A stretch of 64,000 bases of DNA from Pseudomonas fluorescens NCIMB 11764 (GTDB lineage: Bacteria; Pseudomonadota; Gammaproteobacteria; Pseudomonadales; Pseudomonadaceae), in assembly GCF_000293885.2 (NCBI RefSeq), contig NZ_CP010945.1, positions 2,438,001 to 2,502,000 on the forward strand, written 5' to 3'. The notes under the pieces were generated by a model. It saw only the letters and a list, made by a program, of their open reading frames with translations, made no database searches and was not told where the DNA came from. Below are positions 28,170 to 38,300 of the stretch, in pieces. Both the position numbers and the translations under genes were made by a program. Every line of letters starts with the position of its first letter. Positions within the stretch are counted from its first letter, which is position 1.

Positions 28170-28193
28170 CTACGGCCCGCTTGCGGGCCGTAG
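28170..28193 (+). terminator. Hairpin terminator after adk
   Basis: CTACGGCCCGC and GCGGGCCGTAG pair perfectly across a TT loop, followed by TTGTTTA, 17 bases after the adk stop. Confidence 0.8.
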
Positions 28194-28241
28194 TTGTTTA
28201 TACTGGCGCACTTTTTTCTGACCTCTCTTACGGAAACATCG

Positions 28242-28916
28242 ATGAGCACCTTGCTGGCCCTGGACACCGCGACTGAAGCTTGCTCCGTTGCCTTGCTGCA
28301 TGACGGCAAAGTGACGAGCCATTACGAGGTGATCCCGCGCCTGCATGCGCAGAAGCTTCTACCGATGATCCAGCAATTGCTCGCCGATGCCGGGACCACC
28401 CTGCAAGCGGTTGATGCGATTGCCTTCGGCCGTGGGCCGGGCGCGTTCACCGGCGTGCGGATTGCCATTGGCGTGGTGCAAGGCCTGGCGTTCGCGCTGG
28501 ATCGTCCGGTGTTGCCGGTGTCGAACCTGGCAGTGCTGGCGCAACGGGCGTATCGCGAACACGGTGTGAGCCAGGTCGCGGCGGCCATCGATGCGCGGAT
28601 GGATGAAGTGTATTGGGGTTGCTACCGCGAAACGGCGGGGGAAATGCGACTGGTCGGCAACGAAGCCGTGTTGCCGCCGGAAGTGGCGGCACTGCCGGCC
28701 GATGCCAGTGGTGAGTGGTTTGGCGCGGGCACCGGTTGGGGGTATGCCGAGCGTATTGCCGTCAGCCTGATGGGGCAGGACGCAGGCATGTTGCCTCACG
28801 CCGAAGACCTGCTGACCCTGGCGCGATTTGCCTGGGCACGGGGTGAAGCGATCGTGGCAGATGAGGCGCAGCCGGTTTACCTGCGTGACAAGGTTGCGAC
28901 GCCGAAAGCCCGTTGA
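28242..28916 (+). CDS. tsaB: tRNA threonylcarbamoyladenosine biosynthesis protein TsaB
   Basis: A 224-residue protein of the YeaZ/TsaB family, the partner that activates TsaD for making the t6A37 base of ANN-decoding tRNAs. The N-terminal STLLALDTATEACSVAL and the FGRGPGAFTGVRIAIGVVQG motif (about residues 65-84) are diagnostic of the ASKHA fold of TsaB. ATG 28242 was chosen over an upstream frame because the family starts exactly here. A REP pair follows. Confidence 0.94.
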   Translation: MSTLLALDTATEACSVALLHDGKVTSHYEVIPRLHAQKLLPMIQQLLADAGTTLQAVDAIAFGRGPGAFTGVRIAIGVVQGLAFALDRPVLPVSNLAVLAQRAYREHGVSQVAAAIDARMDEVYWGCYRETAGEMRLVGNEAVLPPEVAALPADASGEWFGAGTGWGYAERIAVSLMGQDAGMLPHAEDLLTLARFAWARGEAIVADEAQPVYLRDKVATPKAR

Positions 28917-28929
28917 TTCCCTCTGTTCC

Positions 28930-29046
28930 TGTGGCGAGGGAGCTTGCTCCCGTTCGGCTGCGAAGCAGTCGTAAACCGGACGACGCGGTGTACCTGCGTA
29001 TTTGGGGTCGCTTCGCAACCCAGCGGGAGCAAGCTCCCTCGCCACA
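28930..29046. repeat. REP inverted pair, family A
   Basis: The GTGGCGAGGGAGCTTGCTCC unit begins 14 bases after the tsaB stop and recurs inverted, ending at about 29046. Confidence 0.85.
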
Positions 29047-29192
29047 ATGAATATCCCAATGCCTGCCAATCGTCGTTTTCTAACCCCGCCTTTTAAACCT
29101 TTTCGCTTTTCTGTGTTCTAGTTATCACTCGGCGGTTTGCGAAGTGGGTCATGTGCCACTAGACTGCCATCATCGATACCGAGCATGACTTT

Positions 29193-29498
29193 ATGCGTAT
29201 AGACGGCCTTTCCTCTCAGTCCTACCCCATCAAGCGCAAGCCTCGCAAAGGGCATGTGGTTGAGGACGAATCCGTCGATATCGAGGGCGAGCTGGAACTC
29301 CCTTCCGAAGAGCAACTGGCCGCCCGCGCCGCCAAAGCCTCCGCGCAGCGCCTGAGCAATCTTCCCGCGCGTCAACAAGACATGATTTACCACCGCGCCA
29401 TGAGCAAAACCGTCGCGATGGCGCTGGCCAGCTACCTCAGCACCGCCGGTTTTGTCGATTGGGATTCGGATGTGATGGGTCTCGACCTGTACATCTGA
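29193..29498 (+). CDS. Small conserved protein of unknown function
   Basis: A 101-residue protein: a basic N-terminus (PIKRKPRKGH), then an acidic patch and a helical C-terminal half (ARQQDMIYHRAMSKTVAMAL). No signal peptide or membrane helix. The stop overlaps the next start (TGATG), so the gene is translationally coupled to the DUF72 gene. Function unknown. Confidence 0.78.
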   Translation: MRIDGLSSQSYPIKRKPRKGHVVEDESVDIEGELELPSEEQLAARAAKASAQRLSNLPARQQDMIYHRAMSKTVAMALASYLSTAGFVDWDSDVMGLDLYI

Positions 29499-30358
29499 TG
29501 CGACTGCCTTACTACCTCGGCTGCCCGTCCTGGAGTGAAAACGCCTGGCGCGATTACCTCTATCCGCAAGACGCGAAACCCTCCGATTTTCTTCATCTGT
29601 ATTCTCAAGTATTCAATGCCGTGGAAGGCAACACGACCTTCTACGCGAGCCCGGCTGCCAGCACCGTGCAGCGCTGGGCCGAGACCATGCCCGAACACTT
29701 TCGCTTCACCGCCAAGTTCCCCGGCGACATCAGCCACGGCGGTGACCTGCGCGAACAGCTCACCGCCACGGAAACCTTCCTGCAACTGCTCAGCCCCTTG
29801 GGCGAACGAGTCTCGCCATTGTGGTTGCAGCTGTCGAAAAGCTTCACACCCCAACGACTGCACGAGCTGGCGGGTTTTATCGACGCCGTGGACCGGCCTC
29901 TGGCCATCGAAGTGCGTCACGACGATTTCTTCGCCAAGGGTGATGCCGAGCGCTCGCTCAATCGTCTGCTGCTCGATCGTGGCGTCGAACGTATCTGCCT
30001 CGATCCGCGTGCGCTGTTCAGCTGTATCTCGACCGATCCTTCCGTCCTTCACGCTCAATCGAAGAAACCCAGGGTTCCGCCCCGTCCGGCGGCGTTCACC
30101 CGGTTCCCGCAAGTGCGGTTCATCGGCCATCCGCAACTGGAAGCCAACGATCCGTTCCTGGTGCCCTGGGTCGAGAAAATCGCCCTGTGGATCGAAGAGG
30201 GCCGCACGCCTTATATTTTCCTGCACACCGCCGACAACCTGCTGGCCGCGAAGCTGGCGCAACGTTTTCACGCACAACTGATGCTGCGTTTGCCTGGATT
30301 GCCGCCGCTGCCTGAGCTATACAGAGAGCCCGCCGCCGAGCAACTTGGCCTGCTCTGA
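29498..30358 (+). CDS. DUF72 (YecE-like) TIM-barrel protein
   Basis: A 286-residue DUF72 protein. The N-terminus LPYYLGCPSWSENAWRDYLY and the motifs VEGNTTFYASP, FRFTAKFPGDISH and AIEVRHDDFF are typical of the family, which has a TIM-barrel-like fold and no agreed activity. The start overlaps the preceding gene. Length fits the family. Confidence 0.88.
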   Translation: MRLPYYLGCPSWSENAWRDYLYPQDAKPSDFLHLYSQVFNAVEGNTTFYASPAASTVQRWAETMPEHFRFTAKFPGDISHGGDLREQLTATETFLQLLSPLGERVSPLWLQLSKSFTPQRLHELAGFIDAVDRPLAIEVRHDDFFAKGDAERSLNRLLLDRGVERICLDPRALFSCISTDPSVLHAQSKKPRVPPRPAAFTRFPQVRFIGHPQLEANDPFLVPWVEKIALWIEEGRTPYIFLHTADNLLAAKLAQRFHAQLMLRLPGLPPLPELYREPAAEQLGLL

Positions 30359-30391
30359 GGCGTTTTCCCCGCCCTTTTCAGGAGCCTGCCA

Positions 30392-31213
30392 ATGGATGCG
30401 CAAACCCTTCGAGCCCAGGCGTTCAAAGCGCTGCATGAACGCGACGGGGCTTTTGTCATTCCCAACCCGTGGGACGCCGGCTCGGCGAAAATGCTCGCCA
30501 GCCTGGGCTTCGAGGCGCTGGCGACCACCAGTGCCGGTTATGCCTTTTCCCAAGGCCGTCCCGATGGCGGACTGACGCTGGACGATACCCTGGCGAATGT
30601 TCGGGCGATTGTCGCGGCGACCGATCTGCCGGTGGCGGTCGATCTGGAAAACGGTTTTGCCGACGATCCGGCCGAGTGTGCGCAAAGTATTTTGCGAGCC
30701 GCCGCAGCCGGCGCCGTGGGTGGTTCGATCGAAGATGCCACGGGGCGGGAAGCGGCGCCGATCTACTGCTTCGAGCATGCTGTGGCACGGATCGAAGCCG
30801 CTGTCGCCGCCGCTCGCAGTTTGCCGTTCCCCTTCACGTTGACGGCACGAGCCGAGAACTTCCTGCATGGCAATCCCGATCTGGACGACACCATTCGCCG
30901 CTTGCAGGCCTTCGCCGAAGCAGGCGCCGACGTGCTGTATGCGCCGGGTCTGCGCAGCGCTGAAGACGTATTGGCGGTGGTCCGCGCCGTGGCGCCCAAA
31001 CCGGTGAATGTGTTGATGTCTGGCGGGCTGAAATTGACGGTCGAGCAGTTGAGCGAGATGGGCGTCAAACGCATCAGTGTCGGTTCGGCACTGGCGTTGG
31101 CAGCGCTTGGCGAGTTCTACCGGGCTGCCCAAGAGATCAAGACTTCGGGAACGTTCAGCTTTACGTCGCGGTCGATGCCGTACGCGCAGGCCAATCAATT
31201 GTTCAAAGGCTGA
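30392..31213 (+). CDS. Isocitrate lyase/PEP mutase family enzyme
   Basis: A 273-residue enzyme of the ICL/PEPM superfamily (beta/alpha barrel). Motifs: DAGSAKMLASLGFEALATTS (about residues 25-45), VDLENGFADDP with the metal-binding Asp/Glu (about 83), and GSIEDATGR (about 114). It lacks the KKCGH active-site loop of true isocitrate and methylisocitrate lyases, so a lyase for another 2-oxo or phospho acid is more likely, as in oxaloacetate hydrolase-like members. It lies 2 bp before the extensin-like gene. Confidence 0.85.
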   Translation: MDAQTLRAQAFKALHERDGAFVIPNPWDAGSAKMLASLGFEALATTSAGYAFSQGRPDGGLTLDDTLANVRAIVAATDLPVAVDLENGFADDPAECAQSILRAAAAGAVGGSIEDATGREAAPIYCFEHAVARIEAAVAAARSLPFPFTLTARAENFLHGNPDLDDTIRRLQAFAEAGADVLYAPGLRSAEDVLAVVRAVAPKPVNVLMSGGLKLTVEQLSEMGVKRISVGSALALAALGEFYRAAQEIKTSGTFSFTSRSMPYAQANQLFKG

Positions 31214-31215
31214 CA

Positions 31216-31911
31216 ATGCGGTTTTTGCGGGTGCTGCTGGTGTTGGTGCTGATGCTCGGTGTGGCGGGCGCGAGCGTCTGGCGCGGCTGGATCTCGCTGC
31301 CGCCGCAGTGGAACCCTTGGGCGCCGCTGGACGTGAAGGCCGAACCTAACCTGTTGACCCGCTACAAACTGATGCGGCTGCGCGATGATCCGCAATTGTG
31401 CGAGCAAGCCCTGAGCAGTTCCGGATTGCGCGTCGCCCCTCAAGCCGACAGTCCTGACGCAAAGTGTCCGTTGAACGATGCCTTGCGCGTGCAGGGCGGC
31501 GACGTCGCATTGAGCAGCAGCTTCCTCGCCAGTTGCCGCCTGGCGGTGTCATTTGCCCTGTTCGAGCATCACGCGCTGCAACCTGCGGCGCAGGCGGTCT
31601 ATGGGCAAGCAGTCACCCGTGTCGATCATCTGGGGAGCTTTGCCTGCCGTAATGTCTACGGCCGTGAGAATGGCAGACTCAGCCAGCATGCCACGGCGAA
31701 TGCGCTGGATATCGCCGGTTTTCGCCTGGCCAACGGGCGTTCCATCAGCGTGCTCAAGGATTGGCCGAAGGATAATCAGGACGCACGGTTTTTACGTCAG
31801 GTCCGCGACGGTGCCTGCGACGTGTTCAGTGTGGTGTTGAGCCCGGACTATAACGCCGCCCATCGCAATCATTTTCACGTGGATGTCGGGCCGTGGTGGG
31901 TATGTCGCTGA
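31216..31911 (+). CDS. Extensin-like family protein (peptidase-like fold)
   Basis: A 231-residue protein with an N-terminal signal anchor (MRFLRVLLVLVLMLGVAGA). The C-terminal domain (about residues 60-230) has the extensin-like C-terminal motif: HATANALDIAGFRLANGR and NAAHRNHFHVDVGPWW, where His/Asp residues resemble the zinc ligands of D,D-carboxypeptidase (VanY/LAS) enzymes. It is therefore a likely periplasmic peptidoglycan-related hydrolase, although activity is not proved by sequence. Confidence 0.85.
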   Translation: MRFLRVLLVLVLMLGVAGASVWRGWISLPPQWNPWAPLDVKAEPNLLTRYKLMRLRDDPQLCEQALSSSGLRVAPQADSPDAKCPLNDALRVQGGDVALSSSFLASCRLAVSFALFEHHALQPAAQAVYGQAVTRVDHLGSFACRNVYGRENGRLSQHATANALDIAGFRLANGRSISVLKDWPKDNQDARFLRQVRDGACDVFSVVLSPDYNAAHRNHFHVDVGPWWVCR

Positions 31912-31928
31912 GGGCTTGTTATTGACGG

Positions 31929-32549
31929 TCAGGCAGCGATGCGCAGGTTCTGCAGAACGATCGGGCGCGCCCAGCCGATGTCGAAATCGAAGTTTTTCTG
32001 TTGTTCCGCGAGCTCTTCGGGCGGGAACGGCGGGAAGGGTTTGTCCAGCAGGTCCATTTCGAACTCGGCGATCGGCAGGTGCAGTGGACGCGGTTGTGGT
32101 GCAGCGCCTGGGACCGGCAGCGGCTGGCCGTGGGTCAGCACGATCGGGCGAACCCAGCCGCTTTCGAAGTCCTGCTGCTTCTGCTGAGCGACGATTTCTT
32201 CCGGCGGGAACGGCGGGAACGGTTTGTCGGCCAGCTCCATTTCGAACTCGGCAATCGGCAGGAACAGCGGCTCGGGTGGCTTGACCTGGGTTTCCTTCAC
32301 ATCGCATTCACGCTGGGAAACGATGTGTGCCAGCAGCTCGCTGCCGATCGTAGGTTCGACCGGGCTGTCGAGATCGACCGCTGGAAAATCGAGAGAAGCC
32401 GGCACGACATCGCCCGACTGATCGGCCAGGGCCTGGGCAAAAAAATCTTGCCACAGGTGACTGACGCCGCTCAGTGCCTGGGAATTTCGCAGGCCAAAAT
32501 CGCCGTGGGGCGAGATGTAACCTATCGATGTGCGTTGAATGTCTGACAT
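31929..32549 (-). CDS. Hypothetical protein with two 40-residue tandem repeats
   Basis: A 206-residue protein of unknown family. Its C-terminal half contains two copies, about 60 residues apart, of a unit built around LPIAEFEM, DKPFPPFPPEE, a QQK-F-D segment and GW-RPIVL (about residues 97-138 and 157-198), separated by a Pro-rich linker. The N-terminal half is unrelated and acidic. There is no signal peptide. The DNA of the two repeats is also nearly identical, so this is a recent or selected duplication. It lies alone between extensin-like and rsmJ genes. Confidence 0.75.
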   Translation of the reverse strand: MSDIQRTSIGYISPHGDFGLRNSQALSGVSHLWQDFFAQALADQSGDVVPASLDFPAVDLDSPVEPTIGSELLAHIVSQRECDVKETQVKPPEPLFLPIAEFEMELADKPFPPFPPEEIVAQQKQQDFESGWVRPIVLTHGQPLPVPGAAPQPRPLHLPIAEFEMDLLDKPFPPFPPEELAEQQKNFDFDIGWARPIVLQNLRIAA

Positions 32550-32642
32550 TTCTCTCGGTCGACGCTCAGCTCTGGCAAAATGCTCGTTAGTTTTGTTATC
32601 GGCCGTTTTTGCCGATCATTAATTTTTTGAGCGTGTTTTCCC

Positions 32643-33425
32643 ATGATTGAGCAACCGGCGGCTTGCCGCATCCATGTCGAGGCCCTGGGCACGGCTTTTC
32701 AGCCACAGGCCGAGCAATGGGCCGAACGCCTGGGCCTGCCTTTGCAAGTGACTGATGGCGAGTTTGCCTTGCAGGTGGGCGAGCAGGGTTTGCAGTTGCA
32801 ACAACTGGGGCCGGACGCGCCGGGGCCGGTGCGGGTGGACTTCGTTGAGGGGGGCGCGGCTCATCGCCGGTTGTTCGGCGGCGGCACCGGTCAGATGATC
32901 GCCAAGGCTGTTGGCATCGCGCAGGGCGTGCGCCCGCGGGTGCTGGACGCCACGGCGGGGCTGGGCAAGGATGCGTTCGTGCTGGCGAGCCTGGGCTGCG
33001 AGATGAGCCTGATCGAACGCCAGCCGTTGATCGGTGCGTTGCTTGAGGATGGTTTGGCACGGGGCGCGGAAGATTTCGACGTGGCGTCGATTGTGGCGCG
33101 CATGCGTTTGCTCAAGGGCAACTCGATCGAGGTCATGCGCAACTGGGAAGGCGAACCACCGCAGGTGATCTACCTCGACCCGATGTTTCCCCACCGTGAG
33201 AAAACGGCGCTGGTGAAGAAGGAAATGCGCCTGTTCCGGCCGTTGGTGGGGGATGACCCGGATGCACCCGCGTTGTTGGAGGCGGCGTTGGCATTGGCCA
33301 GCCATCGCGTGGTGGTGAAGCGCCCGCGCAAGGCGCCGTGCATTGCGGGGCCGAAGCCGAGTCATGCGCTGGACGGGAAATCCAGTCGGTATGACATTTA
33401 TCCGAAGAAGGCGCTCAAGCCTTGA
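32643..33425 (+). CDS. rsmJ: 16S rRNA m2G1516 methyltransferase RsmJ
   Basis: A 260-residue SAM-dependent methyltransferase of the YhiQ/RsmJ family. The SAM motif is [19 protein letters not shown] (about residues 100-119), and the signature [20 protein letters not shown] (about 179-199) with the DPMFP catalytic loop is diagnostic. Length fits the family (about 250). It lies opposite, and convergent with, mexL. Confidence 0.94.
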   Translation: MIEQPAACRIHVEALGTAFQPQAEQWAERLGLPLQVTDGEFALQVGEQGLQLQQLGPDAPGPVRVDFVEGGAAHRRLFGGGTGQMIAKAVGIAQGVRPRVLDATAGLGKDAFVLASLGCEMSLIERQPLIGALLEDGLARGAEDFDVASIVARMRLLKGNSIEVMRNWEGEPPQVIYLDPMFPHREKTALVKKEMRLFRPLVGDDPDAPALLEAALALASHRVVVKRPRKAPCIAGPKPSHALDGKSSRYDIYPKKALKP

Positions 33426-33440
33426 GTCCGAAGCGTTCCA

Positions 33441-33460
33441 ATCGCGGGCAAGCCCGCGAT
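33441..33460. repeat. Single REP-like palindrome
   Basis: ATCGCGGG and CCCGCGAT flank a 4-base loop between the convergent rsmJ and mexL genes. It resembles the core of another Pseudomonas REP type and may block read-through from either side. Confidence 0.55.
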
Positions 33461-33485
33461 AGCGTCGGTTCAGACACAAGATCTA

Positions 33486-34130
33486 TCAGACTGCCTCTGG
33501 CCGATAAGCCCGCATAAACAACCCCACCACTTCCCGCACATGGTCCTCGGCCGCATCACCGGTCAGCGGCTCGCCACAGCCATACAACAAGCGAAAATTC
33601 CCCGCGCCCTTGAGCAGGCAAAAGAAATGCTCCGCCGCATTGCGGGGCTTGTCGATGCTCAACGCACCGCTCTGATCCACCTTGCTCAGCAAGCGCTCCA
33701 TGCCATGCAGCATGCGCTCCGGTCCGGCCTCGAAGAAAATTTGCGAGAGCTTCGGGTCCTGGCTGCCCAGCGTCATCATCAACCGGTGCAGGTTCACCGA
33801 TTCATCGCTATTGATCAGGTGATGAAAACCGCGCGCGATGTTCAACAGCACCGTTTCCACTGAGACGCCGTCGGGCAATTCGAAAAACAGCGTAGGCAGT
33901 TGCTCTTCGCACTTGGCGACCACGGCGGCGGAGAACAGCGTCTCCTTGTCGTTGAAATGGCTGTAGACGGTCAGTTTCGACACGCCAGCCTCGGCCGCGA
34001 CGGCGTCCATGCTGGTGCTCGCATAACCATTACTCAGAAACAGGATTTTCGCCGCATCGAGGATCGCCTGGCGCTTGGCCAGATCCTTGGGGCGGCCCGG
34101 GCCATTGGGTGTTGAAAGATTGTTCGGCAT
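33486..34130 (-). CDS. mexL: MexL-like TetR repressor of the mexJK pump
   Basis: A 214-residue TetR-family repressor with a typical helix-turn-helix (ILDAAKILFLSNGYASTSMD, VAAEAGVSKLTVYSHFNDKE, about residues 20-65). It is divergent from mexJK with a 93-bp shared regulatory region, the same arrangement as P. aeruginosa mexL-mexJK, so the symbol rests on layout plus size (212 residues there). It should repress both its own gene and the pump. Confidence 0.85.
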   Translation of the reverse strand: MPNNLSTPNGPGRPKDLAKRQAILDAAKILFLSNGYASTSMDAVAAEAGVSKLTVYSHFNDKETLFSAAVVAKCEEQLPTLFFELPDGVSVETVLLNIARGFHHLINSDESVNLHRLMMTLGSQDPKLSQIFFEAGPERMLHGMERLLSKVDQSGALSIDKPRNAAEHFFCLLKGAGNFRLLYGCGEPLTGDAAEDHVREVVGLFMRAYRPEAV

Positions 34131-34223
34131 ATTCGTTTTTAATACTGGACTGGTGAGTTTGCTATTAATAACATACTGGCAAGTATAATTATTCCAAGCA
34201 CCATTAGCGAAAGGTCCTTCGCC
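34131..34223. promoter_or_regulatory. mexL-mexJ intergenic control region with candidate operator
   Basis: The 93-bp region contains the 14-bp palindrome ATACTGGCAAGTAT (34173-34186) and a second ATACTGG half (34142-34148). Such repeats are natural binding sites for the divergently encoded MexL. Confidence 0.5.
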
Positions 34224-35324
34224 ATGTTCCGCTATGCCTTGCCCCTCGCGTTGCCAATCAGTCTGGCGTTTTTATTGTCTGCGTGTGGTCACGAAGAGGC
34301 GCCGCAAGTCACTGTTCGGCCGGCCATGGTCGTGCAGCCAGAGCCCTCGGCCCAGGCGATGGAAAGCTATCCCGGTGAAGTCCGTGCCCGCTACGAGCCG
34401 GACCTGGCCTTTCGCATCGGCGGCAAAGTCAGCCGACGACTGGTCGAAGAAGGGCAGCGGGTCAAGGCCGACCAGCCCTTGGCGGAGCTCGACCCCCAGG
34501 ACGTGCGTCTGCAACTGGAAGCGACCCGCGCTCAGGTCGCGGCTGCCGAAGCCAATCTCAATCTCGTACGCGCCGAGCGTGATCGCTACAAGACCCTGAT
34601 GGACCGTCAGATGGTCAGCCGTTCCCAGTACGACAATTCTGAAAATCTCTATAGATCCGGTGAAGCGCGCCTGAAGCAGATCAAGGCCGAATTCAACGTG
34701 TCTACCAATCAGGCCAGCTATGCGGTGCTGCGCGCGCCTCAGGATGGCGTCGTGGCCAAGCGTGCGGTGGAAGTCGGGCAGGTCGTCGCCGCCGGTCAAA
34801 CCGTATTCACCCTCGCCACCGATGGCGAGCGCGAAGTGTTGATCAGCCTGCCGGAGCAGAGCTTCGGTCGTTTCAAGGTCGGGCAGCCGGTGTCGGTGGA
34901 ACTCTGGACCCAACCCGATCAACGATTCGCCGGACGTATCCGTGAGCTGTCGCCCGCCGCTGATCCAAAGTCCCGCACCTTCGCCGCCCGCATTGCATTC
35001 ACTGCCGGCAAAGTCCCGGCCGAACTCGGCCAGAGCGCCCGGGTGTTCATCCAGACCGCCGATGTGGTGTCGCTGTCGGTGCCACTGTCGGCCCTCACTG
35101 CGGAAAACGGCGCCACCTACGTGTGGGTCCTTGGCGCCAACAACACCCTGAAAAAAGCCCCGGTCCGGGTCGGTGCATTCGGCGAGAAAACCGTGCCGGT
35201 GCTCGAAGGCCTGAACGCCAGCGACTGGGTGGTGGCCGCCGGTGTCCATGTGCTTCATGACGGGCAGCAAGTGCGCCCGGTGGATCGCTCCAACCGCGTG
35301 GTCAATCTGGCGGACAAGGAGTAA
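34224..35324 (+). CDS. mexJ: RND efflux periplasmic adaptor (membrane fusion protein) MexJ
   Basis: A 366-residue membrane-fusion protein of a tripartite RND pump. Lipoprotein signal with lipobox LSAC (Cys21). Domains: split biotinyl/lipoyl-like (PGEVRARYEPDLAFRIGGKV, and DGVVAKRAVEVGQVVAAGQT), a helical hairpin (about residues 100-155), then the beta-barrel and membrane-proximal domains. It starts the mexJK operon and is six bases upstream of mexK. P. aeruginosa MexJK exports triclosan and erythromycin. Confidence 0.9.
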   Translation: MFRYALPLALPISLAFLLSACGHEEAPQVTVRPAMVVQPEPSAQAMESYPGEVRARYEPDLAFRIGGKVSRRLVEEGQRVKADQPLAELDPQDVRLQLEATRAQVAAAEANLNLVRAERDRYKTLMDRQMVSRSQYDNSENLYRSGEARLKQIKAEFNVSTNQASYAVLRAPQDGVVAKRAVEVGQVVAAGQTVFTLATDGEREVLISLPEQSFGRFKVGQPVSVELWTQPDQRFAGRIRELSPAADPKSRTFAARIAFTAGKVPAELGQSARVFIQTADVVSLSVPLSALTAENGATYVWVLGANNTLKKAPVRVGAFGEKTVPVLEGLNASDWVVAAGVHVLHDGQQVRPVDRSNRVVNLADKE

Positions 35325-35330
35325 TCCCCG

Positions 35331-38300
35331 ATGGGTTTCAATCTTTCCGAATGGGCGCTGCGTAATCGCCAGATCGTACTGTTCCTGATGCTGTTGCTGG
35401 CGGTCGTCGGCGCACTTTCCTACACCAAGCTCGGCCAGAGCGAAGACCCTCCATTCACCTTCAAGGCGATGGTGATCCGCACCAACTGGCCGGGGGCCAC
35501 TGCCGAGGAAGTGTCCCGCCAGGTTAGCGAACGCATTGAAAAGAAGCTGATGGAAACCGGCGAGTACGAGCGCATCGTGTCGTTCTCTCGCCCCGGCGAA
35601 TCCCAGGTGACGTTTGTCGCTCGCGACTCCATGCACTCGGTGCAAATCCCGGACCTCTGGTATCAGGTGCGCAAGAAGATCAGTGACATTCGTCATACCC
35701 TGCCGCCAGGTATTCAGGGGCCTTTTTTCAACGATGAATTCGGTACTACGTTCGGCAATATCTATGCGCTGACCGGCGACGGTTTTGATTACGCGGTGCT
35801 CAAGGACTACGCCGACCGCATCCAGATTCAGCTGCAACGGGTCAAGGACGTGGGCAAGGTCGACCTGCTCGGGTTGCAGGACGAGAAGATCTGGATCGAG
35901 CTTTCCAACGTCAAACTCGCCACCCTCGGCTTGCCGTTGGCAGCGGTGCAGCAGGCGCTTGAAGAGCAGAACGCGATGTCCACGGCTGGCTTCTTTGAAA
36001 CCACCAGCGAGCGATTGCAGCTACGGGTTTCGGGGAATTTTCAGACAGTCGAAGAGATCAAGAACTTCCCGATTCGCGTCGGTGATCGCACGTTCCGTAT
36101 CTCCGATGTCGCGGACGTGCACCGTGGTTTCAACGATCCACCGGCGCCACGCATGCGCTTCATGGCCGAAGACGCCATCGGTCTGGCCGTGGCGATGAAG
36201 GACGGTGGCGACATTCTGGTGCTGGGCAAGGCACTGGAGATCGAGTTCGCCCGAATCCAGAAAAACCTTCCGGCCGGCATGCAACTGCGCAAGGTTTCCG
36301 ATCAGCCCGCTGCGGTGAAAACCGGGGTCGGTGAATTTGTACAGGTGCTGGTGGAAGCCTTGGCCATCGTTCTGTTGGTGAGCTTTTTCTCCCTCGGCGT
36401 GCGCACCGGCATGGTGGTGGCGCTGGCGATTCCGCTGGTGTTGGCGATGACCTTCGCCTGCATGTATTACCTCGGCATCGGCCTGCACAAGATTTCCCTC
36501 GGTGCGCTGGTGCTGGCGCTGGGTTTGCTGGTGGACGATGCGATCATCGCCGTCGAAATGATGGCGATCAAAATGGAGCAGGGCTTCGACCGGATCAAAG
36601 CCGCGAGTTACGCCTGGACCAGCACCGCGTTCCCGATGCTTACCGGCACGCTGATTACCGCTGCAGGCTTTCTGCCGATTGCCACTGCGCAATCGGGCAC
36701 TGGCGAGTACACCCGCTCGATCTTCCAGGTCGTGACCATCGCACTGTTGGCGTCGTGGATTGCCGCCGTGGTTTTCGTGCCCTATCTGGGGGAAAAGCTC
36801 CTGCCGGATCTGGCGAAGATTCACGCCGCCAAACACGGCGCGGGGCAACCGGATCCGTACGCCACGCCTTTTTATGAGCGTGTCCGACGTCTGGTGGAGT
36901 GGTGCGTGCGCTGGCGCAAGACGGTAATCGCGCTGACGGTGCTGTTGTTCATTGCCTCCATTGTGTTGTTCCGTTTTGTGCCGCAGCAATTCTTCCCGGC
37001 CTCCGGGCGACTGGAATTGATGGTCGATCTGAAACTCGCCGAAGGTGCTTCGTTGAGCAACACCGCCGACCAGGTTAAACGTCTTGAAGGTTTACTGAAG
37101 GATCACGCCGGCATCGATAACTACGTGGCCTACGTCGGCACCGGTTCGCCGCGCTTCTACCTGCCGCTGGATCAGCAACTTCCTGCGGCGAGCTTCGCCC
37201 AGTTTGTCGTCCTGGCCAAGACCATCGAGGATCGCGAAACCCTGCGCACCTGGCTGATCGAAACCCTCAACGAGCAATTCCCGGCCCTGCGCTCGCGGGT
37301 GACGCGTCTGGAAAACGGCCCGCCGGTTGGCTATCCGGTGCAGTTCCGCGTTACCGGTGAACACATCGAAGACGTCCGCGCCCTGGCCCGCAAAGTGGCG
37401 GCCAAGGTTCGCGAAAATCCCCACGTGGCCAACGTCCATCTGGATTGGGAAGAACCGAGCAAAGTGGTTTATCTGAACGTCGATCAGGACCGCGCCCGAG
37501 CGCTGGGCGTTAGCACGGCGAACCTGTCGAAGTTCCTGCAAAGTTCACTGACCGGTTCCAGCGTCAGCCAGTACCGCGAAGACAACGAGTTGATCGAGAT
37601 CCTTTTGCGCGGGACGTTGCATGAGCGCACTGAACTGTCGTTGCTGCCAAGCCTGGCGGTGCCGACCGACAACGGTCGCAGCGTGGCGCTGTCGCAAATC
37701 GCGACGCTGGAATACGGCTTTGAAGAAGGCATCATCTGGCACCGCAATCGCTTGCCGAACGTGACGATTCGCGCCGACATCTACGGCAGGGAACAACCGG
37801 CGACGCTGGTGCAGCAGATCATGCCGACGCTCGATCCGATCCGTGCTGAGCTGCCTGATGGGTATTTGCTGGAAGTCGGCGGGACTGTGGAGGACTCGGC
37901 CCGTGGCCAGAACTCGGTGAAGGCCGGTGTGCCGCTGTTCATTGTGGTGGTGCTGACGTTGCTGATGCTGCAACTGCGCAGTTTCTCACGCACGGTGATG
38001 GTGTTTCTGACAGCGCCATTGGGATTGATCGGCGTGACCCTGTTCCTGATGGTGTTCCGCCAGCCGTTTGGTTTTGTGGCTATGCTCGGCACCATTGCGC
38101 TGTCCGGGATGATCATGCGCAACTCGGTGATTCTGGTGGACCAGATCGAGCAGGACATCGCCGCCGGGCTCAAACCCTGGCAGGCGATCATCGAGGCCAC
38201 GGTGCGTCGTTTCCGGCCGATCGTCCTGACCGCGCTCGCTGCGGTGCTGGCAATGATCCCGCTGTCACGCAGCGTGTTCTTCGGGCCGATGGCGGTGGCG

